From Dehalococcoidia bacterium (lineage in GTDB: Bacteria; Chloroflexota; Dehalococcoidia; Lucifugimonadales; Lucifugimonadaceae), in contig PBNX01000020.1 in assembly GCA_002723375.1 (NCBI GenBank), positions 1 to 45,382 on the forward strand: 45,382 bases of DNA, written 5' to 3'. The notes beneath the pieces were generated by a model. That model searched no databases and had not been told where the DNA came from. It was given only the letters and a program-made list of their open reading frames with translations. Shown in pieces: positions 8,659 to 18,006 of the stretch (position 1 is the first letter of the stretch; each line of letters opens with the position of its first letter). Both the position numbers and the translations under genes were made by a program.

Positions 8659-10106
8659 ACTTTTACTCCTTCTAAAATATTAAGATTCATGCTATTTTCT
8701 ATCAATTTTGCAACAGAGAATATTTTACTTTCTGAAAAATTTGGTCCCATTATTTGAAGCCCAACTGGAAGTTCATTGGAAAATCCGCAAGGGATAGAAA
8801 TTGCTGGTATTCCAGCAATATTAGCTGGCATGGTACATATATCATTTTGATACATCAATAAAGGATCATTAATTTGAGAACCTACCTCAAAAGCAGTTAT
8901 AGGAGATGTAGGAGATATTATTAAGTCAAATTTCTTAAAAGCTTCATTGAAAGAATTAATTATCAATCCTCTAATTTTTTGTGCTTTTCCATAGTATTCA
9001 TCATAGTAACCAGATGATAGGGCAAAAGTCCCAAGTAAAATTCTTCTTTTAACTTCTTCTCCAAAATTTGATCTTGTAAGACCTATTGTTTCCCATGAAG
9101 TTTTTCCATTTTGATCAGAAAATCCATATTTTATTCCATCATATCTATTGAGGTTAGATGATGCTTCTGATGGGGCAGTTAAGTAATAAACCGGAAGTGA
9201 TTCTTTTATGTAATCAATTGAAATTTCGCCAATGTCAGCACCCAAGCTTCTCATTGTATCTACAGAATTATTAAATGCTTTTTTGACTCCCTCAGAAATT
9301 CCTTGGTCACTAATGTCATTGCATATTCCAATTCTAATACCTTTTAAACTACTTAGATCATTGTGATTTTTGAGTTCTTTTTTTGATGACGTTAAGTCTT
9401 TTGGATCATGCCCAGCAATAGAATAAAATAATTTTTCACAATCATGAACATTTTTAGCAAAAGGTCCTATTTGATCTAGCGAGCTACCAAAAGCTATAAG
9501 TCCAGCTCTACTAACTGATCCATATGTTGGCTTCATACCTACAATTCCGCATAATGATGCCGGTTGCCTAATGCTTCCCCCTGTGTCAGAACCTATACTA
9601 ATAAGACTCTGAGAAGAAGCCACAGAAGCCGCTGATCCTCCACTGCTGCCACCTGGAACAGTATTTAAATCCCAGGGATTGAGGCAAGGACCAAAAAAAG
9701 ATGTCTCATTTGATGACCCCATAGCGAATTCATCACAATTGGATTTACTGATAATTATAGCTCCTGCATCTTTGAGTTTATCTACAACAAAAGCATTGTA
9801 TGGCGGTATGTAATTATTTAGTATTTTTGATCCGGCAGTTGTCTTAATATTTTTTGTAGATATAACATCTTTTACGGATATTGGGACTCCTAGCAAAGGC
9901 TTATTTCTATATTCCTCAAAGTTGCTGTCAATTTCTTTTGCTTGCTTAATTGCTGAATCTTCGCATACAGTAATTAGTGAATTAATTTTTAAATTTATTT
10001 CTTTTGATCTTTCCAAAAATAATTCAGTTATTTCAGTTACAGAAACTTCTTTATCTTGTATTAAATTAATACATTCTGTGACTGTGAGTTTTGAAGGTTC
10101 TATCAT
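8655..10106 (-). CDS. gatA: Aspartyl/glutamyl-tRNA(Asn/Gln) amidotransferase subunit A
   Basis: Glutaminase subunit of the GatCAB complex, which converts misacylated Glu-tRNA(Gln)/Asp-tRNA(Asn). At 483 aa it is canonical. The amidase-signature triad is visible: Lys in VPISVKDVI, the cis-Ser in VPGGSSGGSAASVA and the nucleophile Ser in GSDTGGSIRQPASLCG. The C-terminus contains the CTMPANIAGIPAISIPCG region typical of GatA. It is 2 nt downstream of gatC, which supports GatA rather than a general amidase. gatB is not in the window. A second amidase paralogue lies at 28379-29797. Confidence 0.95.
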   Translation of the reverse strand: MIEPSKLTVTECINLIQDKEVSVTEITELFLERSKEINLKINSLITVCEDSAIKQAKEIDSNFEEYRNKPLLGVPISVKDVISTKNIKTTAGSKILNNYIPPYNAFVVDKLKDAGAIIISKSNCDEFAMGSSNETSFFGPCLNPWDLNTVPGGSSGGSAASVASSQSLISIGSDTGGSIRQPASLCGIVGMKPTYGSVSRAGLIAFGSSLDQIGPFAKNVHDCEKLFYSIAGHDPKDLTSSKKELKNHNDLSSLKGIRIGICNDISDQGISEGVKKAFNNSVDTMRSLGADIGEISIDYIKESLPVYYLTAPSEASSNLNRYDGIKYGFSDQNGKTSWETIGLTRSNFGEEVKRRILLGTFALSSGYYDEYYGKAQKIRGLIINSFNEAFKKFDLIISPTSPITAFEVGSQINDPLLMYQNDICTMPANIAGIPAISIPCGFSNELPVGLQIMGPNFSESKIFSVAKLIENSMNLNILEGVKV

Positions 10107-10108
10107 TT

Positions 10109-10420
10109 CTATCGATCTAATATTTTTTTGATTTTTATAAATTTACTTTCTTTAGCTGGGGTATTGCTAAATATTTCTTTTTCATTAAAACTATTAGATT
10201 TTTCATCATCTCTTAAGCCTGATACATCAGTAATTTTATTATCATCAATCTCCCAATAATTTAAATTAAAGTTGGAGGTATCAATCTTTTGCAATGAAGA
10301 GAAATGAGAGATTATATCTTGCATCTGGCTCTCAAATTTAGTTATCTCCTGAGAGGTTAAATTTAACTTTGCAAGTTCTGCAATTTTATTTATATCAAAA
10401 TGTTTATTTTCTGAACCCAT
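10109..10420 (-). CDS. gatC: Aspartyl/glutamyl-tRNA amidotransferase subunit C
   Basis: Small subunit that wraps around GatA and stabilises the GatCAB complex. It is 103 aa and starts with an N-terminal pair of helices (DINKIAELAKLNLTSQEITKFESQM), the standard GatC pattern, followed by an extended middle segment and a C-terminal VSGLRDDE segment that matches the family's (V)xxLRxD motif. It is first in the minus-strand operon and divergent from pyrG across about 100 nt. Confidence 0.93.
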   Translation of the reverse strand: MGSENKHFDINKIAELAKLNLTSQEITKFESQMQDIISHFSSLQKIDTSNFNLNYWEIDDNKITDVSGLRDDEKSNSFNEKEIFSNTPAKESKFIKIKKILDR

Positions 10421-10443
10421 GACAAACCAAATTATAACAATAA

Positions 10444-10473
10444 TTGACAGAGAATACCTTAAGTTCTTAGAAT
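10444..10473 (+). promoter_or_regulatory. Predicted sigma70-type promoter of pyrG
   Basis: A perfect TTGACA -35 box (10444-10449) and a TAGAAT -10 box (10468-10473, one mismatch to TATAAT) are separated by 18 nt in the gatC/pyrG divergent gap. Transcription would start near 10480, leaving a leader of about 40 nt before the preferred ATG at 10522 and almost none before the TTG at 10489. Confidence 0.6.
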
Positions 10474-10521
10474 GCTTAATGTTAATGTTTGGATTCTAGG
10501 GATTACGAGGACAAGGAAGCA

Positions 10522-12150
10522 ATGACAAAGTATATCTTTGTGACAGGAGGAGTTGTTAGTTCCCTTGGGAAAGGGATTGTATCCGCATCTGTTGGAAGAA
10601 TCCTCAAGAACAAAAACATTAATGTTTCTATTATGAAACTAGACCCCTATCTCAATGTAGATCCTGGCACTATGTCTCCATTTCAGCATGGAGAGGTGTT
10701 TGTAACTTCAGATGGATCAGAAACTGACCTTGACTTAGGTCATTATGAAAGATTTATAAATGAAGAACTTAACAAATATTCTAGTACAACTGCAGGCGCA
10801 ATATATAGAGAGATAATTGAAAACGAAAGAGATGGAAAATATCTTGGGGGGACTATTCAAACTATCCCTCATGTAACAAACCTCATTAAAGAAAAGATAT
10901 TTCTAGCTGCAGAAAAAAGTAATTCTGAAGTTATGATTGTTGAAGTTGGAGGAACAATTGGTGACATTGAAGGGCAACCATTTATAGAAGCTATCAGACA
11001 AATAAGAAGTGAGTTTGGTCAGGAAAATTCTTTATTTTTACATTTGACACTTTTACCTAAATTGGGTGCTACTGGGGAGGTTAAAACAAAACCTACTCAA
11101 CATAGTGTGAATTCATTAAGAGGTATGGGTATTCAGCCAGATTTTTTAGTCTGCAGGAGTGACGATGAAATAGATAACGAAATTAAAGATAAACTTTCTC
11201 TTCATTGCGATGTTAAATTAGAAAGGGTTTTTTCTTTAGAAACTTTAGACACAATATATGCAGTTCCATTAGCTCTTGAAGCCCAGCAGTTAGGAGACAA
11301 GATTTCTGATTTCTTAAATTTAAATCCTGATAAATCTGACCTGAAAAGCTGGGAAGATATGGTAAATGCCATAAGATCTGAAAAAAAATTATTAAAAATT
11401 GGAATTATTGGAAAATATACATCATTAGAAGATTCCTACCTTTCGGTTAAAGAAGCTGTAATGCATTCAGGAATTAAACATCAGGTTAATGTTGAAATTG
11501 ATTGGATATTATCGGACGAGCTTGAAGAAGGAGATATTGAGACTAAGTTGAGTGGATTATCAGGTATTATCGTTCCGGGAGGTTTTGGTCCTAGAGGAAT
11601 TGATGGAATGGTAGCATGTGCTAATTTTGCAAGAGTAAATAATATTCCTTATTTAGGCCTCTGCCTTGGAATGCAAATAATGGTTATAGAATTTGCTAGA
11701 AATGTATTGAAATACGAAGATGCTAATTCTACAGAATTTGATCCAGAATCAAATTATCCGGTTATTAACTTTATTCCTGGACAAGAAGATTTAAAAGAGA
11801 CTGGAGCTAGTATGAGATTAGGAAATTATCCATGCATCATTAGCGAAGGCTCAAAAGTATCTGAACTCTACAGCTCTCCTGAAATAATTGAGAGGCATAG
11901 GCATAGATACGAAGTAAACAACGACTTTAAAGATCAATTTAAGACTAATGGGTTAATAGATAGTGGAATTTCTCCAGATGCTAAATTAGTAGAGATAATG
12001 GAAGTTGAAGGTCATCCATTTATGATTGGCAGCCAGTTTCATCCGGAGTTTTTATCTAGGCCTGACCAATCTCATCCTTTATTCAACGGATTTATATCAG
12101 CTTCTATTAATACAATTATTAAAGGTGATCAGATCAGACTTATTAATTAG
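10522..12150 (+). CDS. pyrG: CTP synthase
   Basis: Makes CTP from UTP, ATP and glutamine. I place the start at ATG 10522 (MTKYIFVTGGVVSSLGKG, the universal N-terminus) rather than the track's TTG at 10489. The extra 11 residues are not conserved and the predicted transcript starts near 10480. The synthetase domain (about residues 1-265) has the P-loop-like SLGKGIVSAS and the SLRGMGIQPDF region. The C-terminal class I glutaminase has the nucleophile Cys in GLCLGMQ, the loop PGGFGPRG and the His-Glu pair in QFHPEF. The length of 542 aa is canonical. It lies upstream of rho across a 157-nt gap. Confidence 0.97.
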   Translation: MTKYIFVTGGVVSSLGKGIVSASVGRILKNKNINVSIMKLDPYLNVDPGTMSPFQHGEVFVTSDGSETDLDLGHYERFINEELNKYSSTTAGAIYREIIENERDGKYLGGTIQTIPHVTNLIKEKIFLAAEKSNSEVMIVEVGGTIGDIEGQPFIEAIRQIRSEFGQENSLFLHLTLLPKLGATGEVKTKPTQHSVNSLRGMGIQPDFLVCRSDDEIDNEIKDKLSLHCDVKLERVFSLETLDTIYAVPLALEAQQLGDKISDFLNLNPDKSDLKSWEDMVNAIRSEKKLLKIGIIGKYTSLEDSYLSVKEAVMHSGIKHQVNVEIDWILSDELEEGDIETKLSGLSGIIVPGGFGPRGIDGMVACANFARVNNIPYLGLCLGMQIMVIEFARNVLKYEDANSTEFDPESNYPVINFIPGQEDLKETGASMRLGNYPCIISEGSKVSELYSSPEIIERHRHRYEVNNDFKDQFKTNGLIDSGISPDAKLVEIMEVEGHPFMIGSQFHPEFLSRPDQSHPLFNGFISASINTIIKGDQIRLIN

Positions 12151-12307
12151 TATAAGAAATTTGCAACTCATATAAATTTATGTGAAGATAAATAAACCAA
12201 TTACAGAATTTCTTTCTTAATTTGGTTCCAATTTTTAAAAATCATGAAACCTAATCAAAAGAGATTCTTTCAATAAATTAAATCTATTCATTATAGGAAT
12301 AAATAAA

Positions 12308-13687
12308 TTGGCTACACCAAAATCAAAAAGTACAAAAAAATCTACGACCAAAAAAGAATCAACCAAAAAAGCTGAGTTAAATTCTGACATTGGAATTTTA
12401 AAGAGGCATGAGGTTGACGATATGGCCATAGATGAAGTTATTAAATTTGCTAAAAAATCTGGAGTCGACTATCCCGAGGATATAGATATGAATGATAGGG
12501 TTAGCATTGTTCTTCCTGTTCTTTCTCATTTTGCTCAAGAAGAGGAATTGCTTCTTGGATTCGGAATACTTGATATATTGAGTGACGGCTATGGATTCTT
12601 AAGAAATCCTGACACAGAAGATAATAAAGATGATATTTATGTTTCTCAATCTCAAGTAAGAAGATTCAATCTTCGAAAAGGAGATAAAGTTGCTGGGCAG
12701 GTTAGGCAACCTAAAGAAAAAGAAAGATATTACGGTTTAACAAAAGTAGAAATGGTAAATGGGTATGACCCAGAATCATCACAGATGAAGGAAAGGCCAA
12801 ATTTTGAAAAACTTACTCCAATTTATCCTAATGAAAGACTTACTTTAGAAACAGGTAATAAGCCTTTTTCTTCAAGACTCATAGATATATTTTCTCCAAT
12901 TGGTAAAGGTCAAAGAGCTTTAATTGTTGCTCCTCCAAAAGCTGGAAAAACAATTTTATTAAAAGAGATAGCTAGAGGAATAAGTGAAAATCATCCCGAA
13001 GTGGAACTTTTTGTTGCATTAATTGGAGAAAGACCTGAAGAGGTTACGGATATGAAAAGATCGGTAACAGGTAAAGTATTCAGTTCTACCTTTGATGAGC
13101 CTGTTGAAGATCATTGCAGAACTGCCGAAAGATCTATGGTTGAAGCTAAGCGTGCAGTTGAGGCAGGAAAAGACGTTGTTGTTCTTTTAGATAGTTTAAC
13201 CAGGCTTGCAAGAGCTCATAACTTGAACACACAAAGTAGCGGAAGAACTTTATCAGGTGGAATGGATCCTCTTGCTCTTTATCCTCCCAAACAATTTTTT
13301 GGTGCTGCTAGAAATTTTGAAGAACTTGGAAGTTTAACAATAATTGCCACATGCCTTGTTGATACTGGAAGTAGACTAGATGATTTAATTTATGAAGAAT
13401 TTAAAGGCACAGGAAATATGGAGCTTCACCTTGATAGAAGGTTATCTGAACAAAGAGTATGGCCGGCAATAGAAATTTCTAAAAGCGGCACAAGAAACGA
13501 AGACAATTTGCTTGATGAATTTACTATGAAGCAAGTTACCTTGCTTAGAAGAATGATTGCTTTGTCTAATTCTCATTCTGACGCATCTTCTGACCCAACA
13601 GCTCTGACCCAAAAGATACTTAATGCAATGGGGAAAACTCCAAGCAATAAAGAATTCTTAAAAGTAGAGAGCTGGATAAAAGACTAA
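12308..13687 (+). CDS. rho: Transcription termination factor Rho
   Basis: Hexameric RNA helicase that ends untranslated transcripts. It starts at TTG 12308 with AGGA about 9 nt upstream. A Lys/Ser/Thr-rich N-terminal segment of about 30 residues precedes the Rho N-terminal helical domain ([19 protein letters not shown]). The cold-shock RNA-binding domain follows ([13 protein letters not shown]), then the ATPase with Walker A (APPKAGKT), Walker B ([17 protein letters not shown]) and the Q/R-loop region [22 protein letters not shown]. At 459 aa it is slightly longer than E. coli Rho. Rho-dependent termination would suit a genome whose convergent genes overlap and leave no room for hairpins. Confidence 0.96.
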   Translation: MATPKSKSTKKSTTKKESTKKAELNSDIGILKRHEVDDMAIDEVIKFAKKSGVDYPEDIDMNDRVSIVLPVLSHFAQEEELLLGFGILDILSDGYGFLRNPDTEDNKDDIYVSQSQVRRFNLRKGDKVAGQVRQPKEKERYYGLTKVEMVNGYDPESSQMKERPNFEKLTPIYPNERLTLETGNKPFSSRLIDIFSPIGKGQRALIVAPPKAGKTILLKEIARGISENHPEVELFVALIGERPEEVTDMKRSVTGKVFSSTFDEPVEDHCRTAERSMVEAKRAVEAGKDVVVLLDSLTRLARAHNLNTQSSGRTLSGGMDPLALYPPKQFFGAARNFEELGSLTIIATCLVDTGSRLDDLIYEEFKGTGNMELHLDRRLSEQRVWPAIEISKSGTRNEDNLLDEFTMKQVTLLRRMIALSNSHSDASSDPTALTQKILNAMGKTPSNKEFLKVESWIKD

Positions 13688-13722
13688 ATTCTTTAAAAAA
13701 AATCACTTAATTAGTAAAAAAA

Positions 13723-13762
13723 GTAGTTTTTTGTAGTTTTTTGTGGTTTTTTGTGGTTTTTT
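13723..13762. repeat. Four tandem 10-bp units with phased T6 tracts (predicted curved DNA)
   Basis: The units are GTAGTTTTTT twice, then GTGGTTTTTT twice, in perfect 10-bp register, followed by more T. T-tracts repeated once per helical turn are known to bend DNA. The array ends 13 bp before the -35 box of the next promoter, where an UP element or curvature would stimulate initiation. It also follows the rho stop codon by about 35 nt and could help end that transcript, but there is no hairpin before it. Confidence 0.75.
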
Positions 13763-13775
13763 TTAAGTTTTATCG

Positions 13776-13803
13776 TTGACAATTACTCAGGACAACTTAT
13801 ATT
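13776..13803 (+). promoter_or_regulatory. Predicted strong promoter of the surface-protein gene
   Basis: TTGACA (13776-13781, perfect consensus), a 16-nt spacer and TATATT (13798-13803). It lies directly downstream of the phased T-tracts. A transcript from here would carry a leader of about 340 nt before the preferred start at 14153, unusually long for this compact window. Confidence 0.6.
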
Positions 13804-13907
13804 CTTAACGTAATTTTAATTTAGAAGTGTTGCAAGGAATAGCTAACTTTGCTCACTTTAATTAAATTAAAACTAATAAAATAATATTAAATGTTAGTAA
13901 GGATTAC

Positions 13908-13936
13908 TTGACATACTATGTGTGTTATGAAATTAT
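13908..13936 (+). promoter_or_regulatory. Possible second promoter in the leader
   Basis: A perfect TTGACA (13908-13913) is followed after 17 nt by AATTAT (13931-13936), four of six bases matching the -10 consensus. If active it would shorten the leader to about 210 nt. The weak -10 makes this tentative. Confidence 0.35.
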
Positions 13937-14060
13937 CTGAACGATAAGCAGGCGTTTTGTCTGGTTTTTCTAGTTGCGACTAGGATTAACTAAGAAGCCT
14001 CTTATATAACATTAGGTCGCAAAATTAAATAAGACTTTTAATAAACAAAACCGTATCGTG

Positions 14061-14129
14061 TCCGGATTTTTAACTGGCACGTAGGGATAAAAAGGAGACT
14101 TTTAGACAACATGTCTATAATAATCCGGA
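14061..14129 (+). promoter_or_regulatory. Inverted repeat enclosing a ribosome-binding site in the leader
   Basis: TCCGGATTTTTA (14061-14072) pairs with TAATAATCCGGA (14118-14129) at 11 of 12 positions. The 45-nt loop contains AAGGAG (14092-14097) and the track's ATG at 14111. The second arm ends just before the AAAGGGGG site that serves the GTG at 14153. This could control which start is used or protect the message, an inference from sequence only. Confidence 0.4.
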
Positions 14130-14152
14130 AAAAGGTAAAGGGGGAAAACAGA

Positions 14153-17100
14153 GTGAAAAAGATCATCTCTGCAAGAGTCCTGGGTGGAATGGCTGTTATG
14201 ATGTTGGTAGTTGCGTCCATCGTTGGATTCAATCAACAAACCGATACGGCTCAAGCAGCAGCAACAGGTTCGATCAACTTGGTTAACAATTGGTCTAAAC
14301 TGTCAACTGCAACGAGCCCATCTAAGTTAGCCTCGTTATATGGTGGTAGTACACCTTCTTATGTTGGAAGCGGTAAGAGCCTATATGCTACTTACACTTC
14401 TTCAGGAAGGCACATCATGTCAGGGTCTAACCAATTAGTTATTGAGGTTGTCGATTCAGACCTTAACGCAGCTGTCGTTAAGAGTACTATCGTGCTCCTC
14501 AAGGGTGGACACTCTAACTCAAGTACACTGATTACCAGCTATGACGCTGAGCAAGCAAGTGGAGACAATGAGAAAGCCATCCCAATTATTGATACAAATA
14601 GTGACGGTGTAATTACTGGTGCTGACCTTACATTTGCATGTAGGTGGTTAGGATCTGGTTACTCTGAAGGCGCTGCAACTAGCAACGATGGTATTCCAAC
14701 TGCATTTTATGATGGAACATACGCACCTACTGCTAGGGCAACCGCTGACTCACTACTAGACGGAACTTCCATTAAGAATGGTCCAACTGGAGCTACATCA
14801 GCAAACGTTATAACTGATGCTACTGCAGGTACAACCGCACTTGGTAGAGACGGAGTTTTATCTGACATGACATTGAGCGACAAGACTCTTGCGCGAGATG
14901 TTGTAATGGGTAACTTCAACAAATCACCTAAGTGTTCAGCTGCTACAAGTTCGTTAATCGCACTTACTGTTTCTGACGCTGGTGACCCAGATGCTAATGG
15001 TGGTAACGGAAGATCAGCGATCTTCTCTATTATCACTGGTACTAATGCAATAGCTGATAACAGTACTAAAGGTTACATACCTGGCGGTGCTGTTGCTAAC
15101 GCTGATGATACAGATGGTACAACGCAAAACGTTGTTGCTGGATTAGTACAGTGGAAGACTTCAAGAGTTAATACAACAACTGCTTCTGTATGGAGTGGTG
15201 TTGTTTCATCTTCGAACGCTATAAACATTCTATTGACAGAGACTGGTAGAAACACCGGTGTATTCAATGGAATTGTTAACCTGTTTGATAATGAGAATAC
15301 TGAGATGCCTTTTGGTATGCAAGGAGACGTTGGTGTCGTAGTATCTGCGACTGGTGACCAGTCTGCTTGGCCAACAGGTTCTTTCGGTCAAAATGTTGGC
15401 GGAGCTACTTGTTCCGGTGACTGTGCTACTGGTTTAGGTAGAGGTGGACACTCAGTAACCTCTACATTGGCAGTAAAAGATGGTGGAACAGTTTATGCTA
15501 AGTACGTCGATGCTGCTGATGCTGATGGCAATACTAGCCAGAGCAGAGAGGTTACAGCAAAAATTGACGCGACTGTACCATCAGTTGCAATTAACTCTCC
15601 GGCACACGGATCTGAGAATCAGACAAGAACTCCTGCGTTTAGCGTGACAGCTACAGAAGCTGCCAGTGGTCTAGATGTAAGTGGAGCTCTTCTAATTGTT
15701 CAGGAAGGTGCTGAGACTGATAACGGTACTGGTGAGGACGGATCTGTTGGTGCTACCAATGGTATAGACGTTATGACTACTAGTACTATTCACAATGGAA
15801 ATACATGTACTGCTAGAGGTTCTGGAGTAGACTGTGCCGGTGGAGACTGGCTAGTTGCATCACTTCACGTTCTTACTGGTGGTGACATTACATTAAGTAC
15901 TTCAACTGACGAAGACGGAGTATCTCCAGCTACTAGAGTAGCTTCATCTGTTACTGTAAACAGAGGAACTGCTTCTGATGGAGTTTCATCATTAACTTAC
16001 ACTTACACTCCAAGTTCAGCACTACCTCTAGGAGCTAACACTCCTGTGGATCACTGGATTGACTTCCAGGGTGTTGCGACTGACTTGTCGGGTAACGTAG
16101 GTTATACTGACTCAAATTCGACAGCAAGTGCTGGTGTGCTAGCTAAATATGGTGCACACCACATTAAGATTGATCAAAAACTTCCTTCACTATCAGCTGC
16201 ATACACTGGTTGGTGGTGGGATACTAGTATTGATTCTGCTAATAAGACTCACAAACACACTTCAACTAAAGCTAACACTATGGTTGTAGAGTTTGACGGT
16301 AATATTACAGGTATCGATGCTACTGACTTCCAAATCACATTTGATGACGGAACAACACACACACCTACGGAAGCTGTAATTCATTCAGCCCTTCCTACCC
16401 AAGTGTTCTTGGCACTAGGTGCTTCAATGTCAGCTGACAACACTCCAAAAGTGTCGTTAGTTGGATCTGTTGCGGACATAGCAGGTAACTCTACGTCTAC
16501 AGGATCTCTTGCTGGAGCAACTGACAAGATTCACCCAACTGTTACTGCTACATTGAGTGGTGGAACAGGTACAGGTACAGGTGCGTTGGAAACTGCTGCT
16601 GACTTAACTAAGTCCTCAATGGTTCTAACAGTGACTTCTGACGAAGAATTAGTATCTAACCCTAAGGTTGATGTTTACGACCTAGGTATGGCTAAGGCTG
16701 GTCAGACAGGAAACGAGTACTCAGGTGCTTGTGGAGCTGTAAGCACTTGTGGATTTGGTGGATCAGCAATTGAGGTTACTAACTACAACGTTAGAACTCT
16801 TAACAAGTCACTAGGTACCCCAGTAGATACTTGGGATAAAGATGGTGACGGTGTTTCAAGATCTAACCCAGCCTCATCATCTACTGTTGACGGAAACTCT
16901 GCGGGTGTAATTTTGGATGCTTCCATGACTGCTCAAGGAACTAAGACATTCAAATACACTATTAACGCTGCATCTGGTACGCCAGGTACAGACGGAGATA
17001 AGACAGTAGTTGTTACTGCTAAAGATAAAGCTACAGCAGCTAACATAACAATCCATGGTTCTATATCATCATCGGCATCATACTTGGTGTTCAACTTAGA

Positions 17101-17980
17101 TGATACTGCTCCTGCATTGGCTATAACGCCAGCAGCGGGTAGCACTACTACTCAAACCAAGCCATACATTGTGCTTGACTACAGTACTGGTGAGGACAAC
17201 AAAGTAACTATTAATACTGCTACTTTGGATGGAACTAGCATTGCTGCTGACTTGTCTACTACAGACAATAAGAAGTTCTACTACGTACCGTCTACAGCAT
17301 TAGCAGCCGGCGTTCACAAAATTGTTGCGAAAGCCACTGACTATGCTGGAAACGCAAGTAGTGAATCAAGTAAAGAATTCACAGTTGCAGCCAGAAAAGA
17401 CTTCAAGTTGACGTTACTTGCTGGTTGGAACGCGAAATCAGTACCATCGGATCCAGTTGATCCGTCTATCGACTCAGTATTCTCGAATGCTGGTGTAGAT
17501 ATGGTTCTTACGTACAATGACCACCAGTGGTCAAGTGCAACTAAGGACTCTGGTTCTGGTAAATTCGTTGGATCATTGACTTCTATACACTCAGGACATG
17601 GTTACTGGGTACACAATAACAACTTTGCAAGCCAATCGGTTGCACTAGTAGGTCCAGTTGAACCTTCTGCAGGTTCCCCTCCAGCAGTGGTTACTATCCC
17701 TACAGTGGCTGGATGGAACTTTGTAGGTGTTACTGATGTAACCAGAGCTAATACTGAAGGTTCTGATGGCACAGCGATTAAAACTGCAAACCTATACTTT
17801 GGTAACTTAAAGGATAATGTAGCGGGCGGACACGACATCGTGTACAGCTACGATACTACTAACCTTAAGTTTGCTGAGGTTGCCCATGGTTCTAACGTAT
17901 CTACGGGTGAAGGATTGTGGATCTACATAGTTCCTGGTTCAGATGGATCGATCTTACCGATCGTACCACCTGCTCCGTAA
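14153..17980 (+). CDS. Large secreted surface-layer-like protein with Ig-like domains and tandem C-terminal domains
   Basis: About 1,275 aa. I prefer GTG 14153 (MKKIISARVLGG..., AGGGGG about 8 nt upstream) over the track's ATG 14111, whose AAGGAG is 13 nt away; both give a Sec signal ending near AQAA. Numbered from the ATG, the protein has an EF-hand-like loop DTNSDGVITGAD at 161, DKDGDGV at 909, eight Cys in loops, and several Ig-like segments (DATVPSVAINSP, DDTAPALAITP, ATDYAGN). Near 1100 and 1200 lie two related domains built on GWN...YxW or Y-rich strands...GxGYW/GLW. There is no SLH domain, sortase motif or C-terminal membrane helix. Codon use is unlike the neighbours (many AAC, GAC, TAC, GGT; one 60-nt sample has 26 G/C), typical of very high expression. 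The family name is not recognised; S-layer is an inference. Confidence 0.8.
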   Translation: MKKIISARVLGGMAVMMLVVASIVGFNQQTDTAQAAATGSINLVNNWSKLSTATSPSKLASLYGGSTPSYVGSGKSLYATYTSSGRHIMSGSNQLVIEVVDSDLNAAVVKSTIVLLKGGHSNSSTLITSYDAEQASGDNEKAIPIIDTNSDGVITGADLTFACRWLGSGYSEGAATSNDGIPTAFYDGTYAPTARATADSLLDGTSIKNGPTGATSANVITDATAGTTALGRDGVLSDMTLSDKTLARDVVMGNFNKSPKCSAATSSLIALTVSDAGDPDANGGNGRSAIFSIITGTNAIADNSTKGYIPGGAVANADDTDGTTQNVVAGLVQWKTSRVNTTTASVWSGVVSSSNAINILLTETGRNTGVFNGIVNLFDNENTEMPFGMQGDVGVVVSATGDQSAWPTGSFGQNVGGATCSGDCATGLGRGGHSVTSTLAVKDGGTVYAKYVDAADADGNTSQSREVTAKIDATVPSVAINSPAHGSENQTRTPAFSVTATEAASGLDVSGALLIVQEGAETDNGTGEDGSVGATNGIDVMTTSTIHNGNTCTARGSGVDCAGGDWLVASLHVLTGGDITLSTSTDEDGVSPATRVASSVTVNRGTASDGVSSLTYTYTPSSALPLGANTPVDHWIDFQGVATDLSGNVGYTDSNSTASAGVLAKYGAHHIKIDQKLPSLSAAYTGWWWDTSIDSANKTHKHTSTKANTMVVEFDGNITGIDATDFQITFDDGTTHTPTEAVIHSALPTQVFLALGASMSADNTPKVSLVGSVADIAGNSTSTGSLAGATDKIHPTVTATLSGGTGTGTGALETAADLTKSSMVLTVTSDEELVSNPKVDVYDLGMAKAGQTGNEYSGACGAVSTCGFGGSAIEVTNYNVRTLNKSLGTPVDTWDKDGDGVSRSNPASSSTVDGNSAGVILDASMTAQGTKTFKYTINAASGTPGTDGDKTVVVTAKDKATAANITIHGSISSSASYLVFNLDDTAPALAITPAAGSTTTQTKPYIVLDYSTGEDNKVTINTATLDGTSIAADLSTTDNKKFYYVPSTALAAGVHKIVAKATDYAGNASSESSKEFTVAARKDFKLTLLAGWNAKSVPSDPVDPSIDSVFSNAGVDMVLTYNDHQWSSATKDSGSGKFVGSLTSIHSGHGYWVHNNNFASQSVALVGPVEPSAGSPPAVVTIPTVAGWNFVGVTDVTRANTEGSDGTAIKTANLYFGNLKDNVAGGHDIVYSYDTTNLKFAEVAHGSNVSTGEGLWIYIVPGSDGSILPIVPPAP

Positions 17981-18006
17981 AGGATCTATAAATAGATAGA
18001 CTTTAC

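Larger units (their letters stand above)
13804..14152 (+). other. Long untranslated leader of the surface-protein gene
   Basis: This is most of the only gene-free stretch over 300 nt (13688-14110). I see no ORF with a ribosome site here. It holds a possible second promoter (13908-13936), a perfect small hairpin CTAGT-TGCG-ACTAG (13970-13983), a TTGCGAC/GTCGCAA inverted pair (13974-13980 with 14016-14022), and a 12-nt inverted pair (14061-14072 with 14118-14129, 11 of 12 matching) enclosing an AAGGAG. No riboswitch class is recognised. Long stable leaders are typical of abundant surface-layer messages; the role here is inferred. Confidence 0.5.

Noticed and set aside
10489-10521. TTG extension of pyrG
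   Set aside because: Eleven non-conserved residues, no ribosome site, and the predicted transcript starts at about 10480.
12235-12429. Minus-strand ORF in the rho leader and N-terminus
   Set aside because: Overlaps the Rho coding start; shadow frame of the Lys/Ser-rich segment.
13723-13762. The tandem repeats as a CRISPR or VNTR array
   Set aside because: Units are only 10 bp with no spacers; phased T-tracts beside a promoter fit better.
14707-17838. Minus-strand ORFs inside the surface-protein gene
   Set aside because: Antisense shadows produced by its codon pattern; no start signals.
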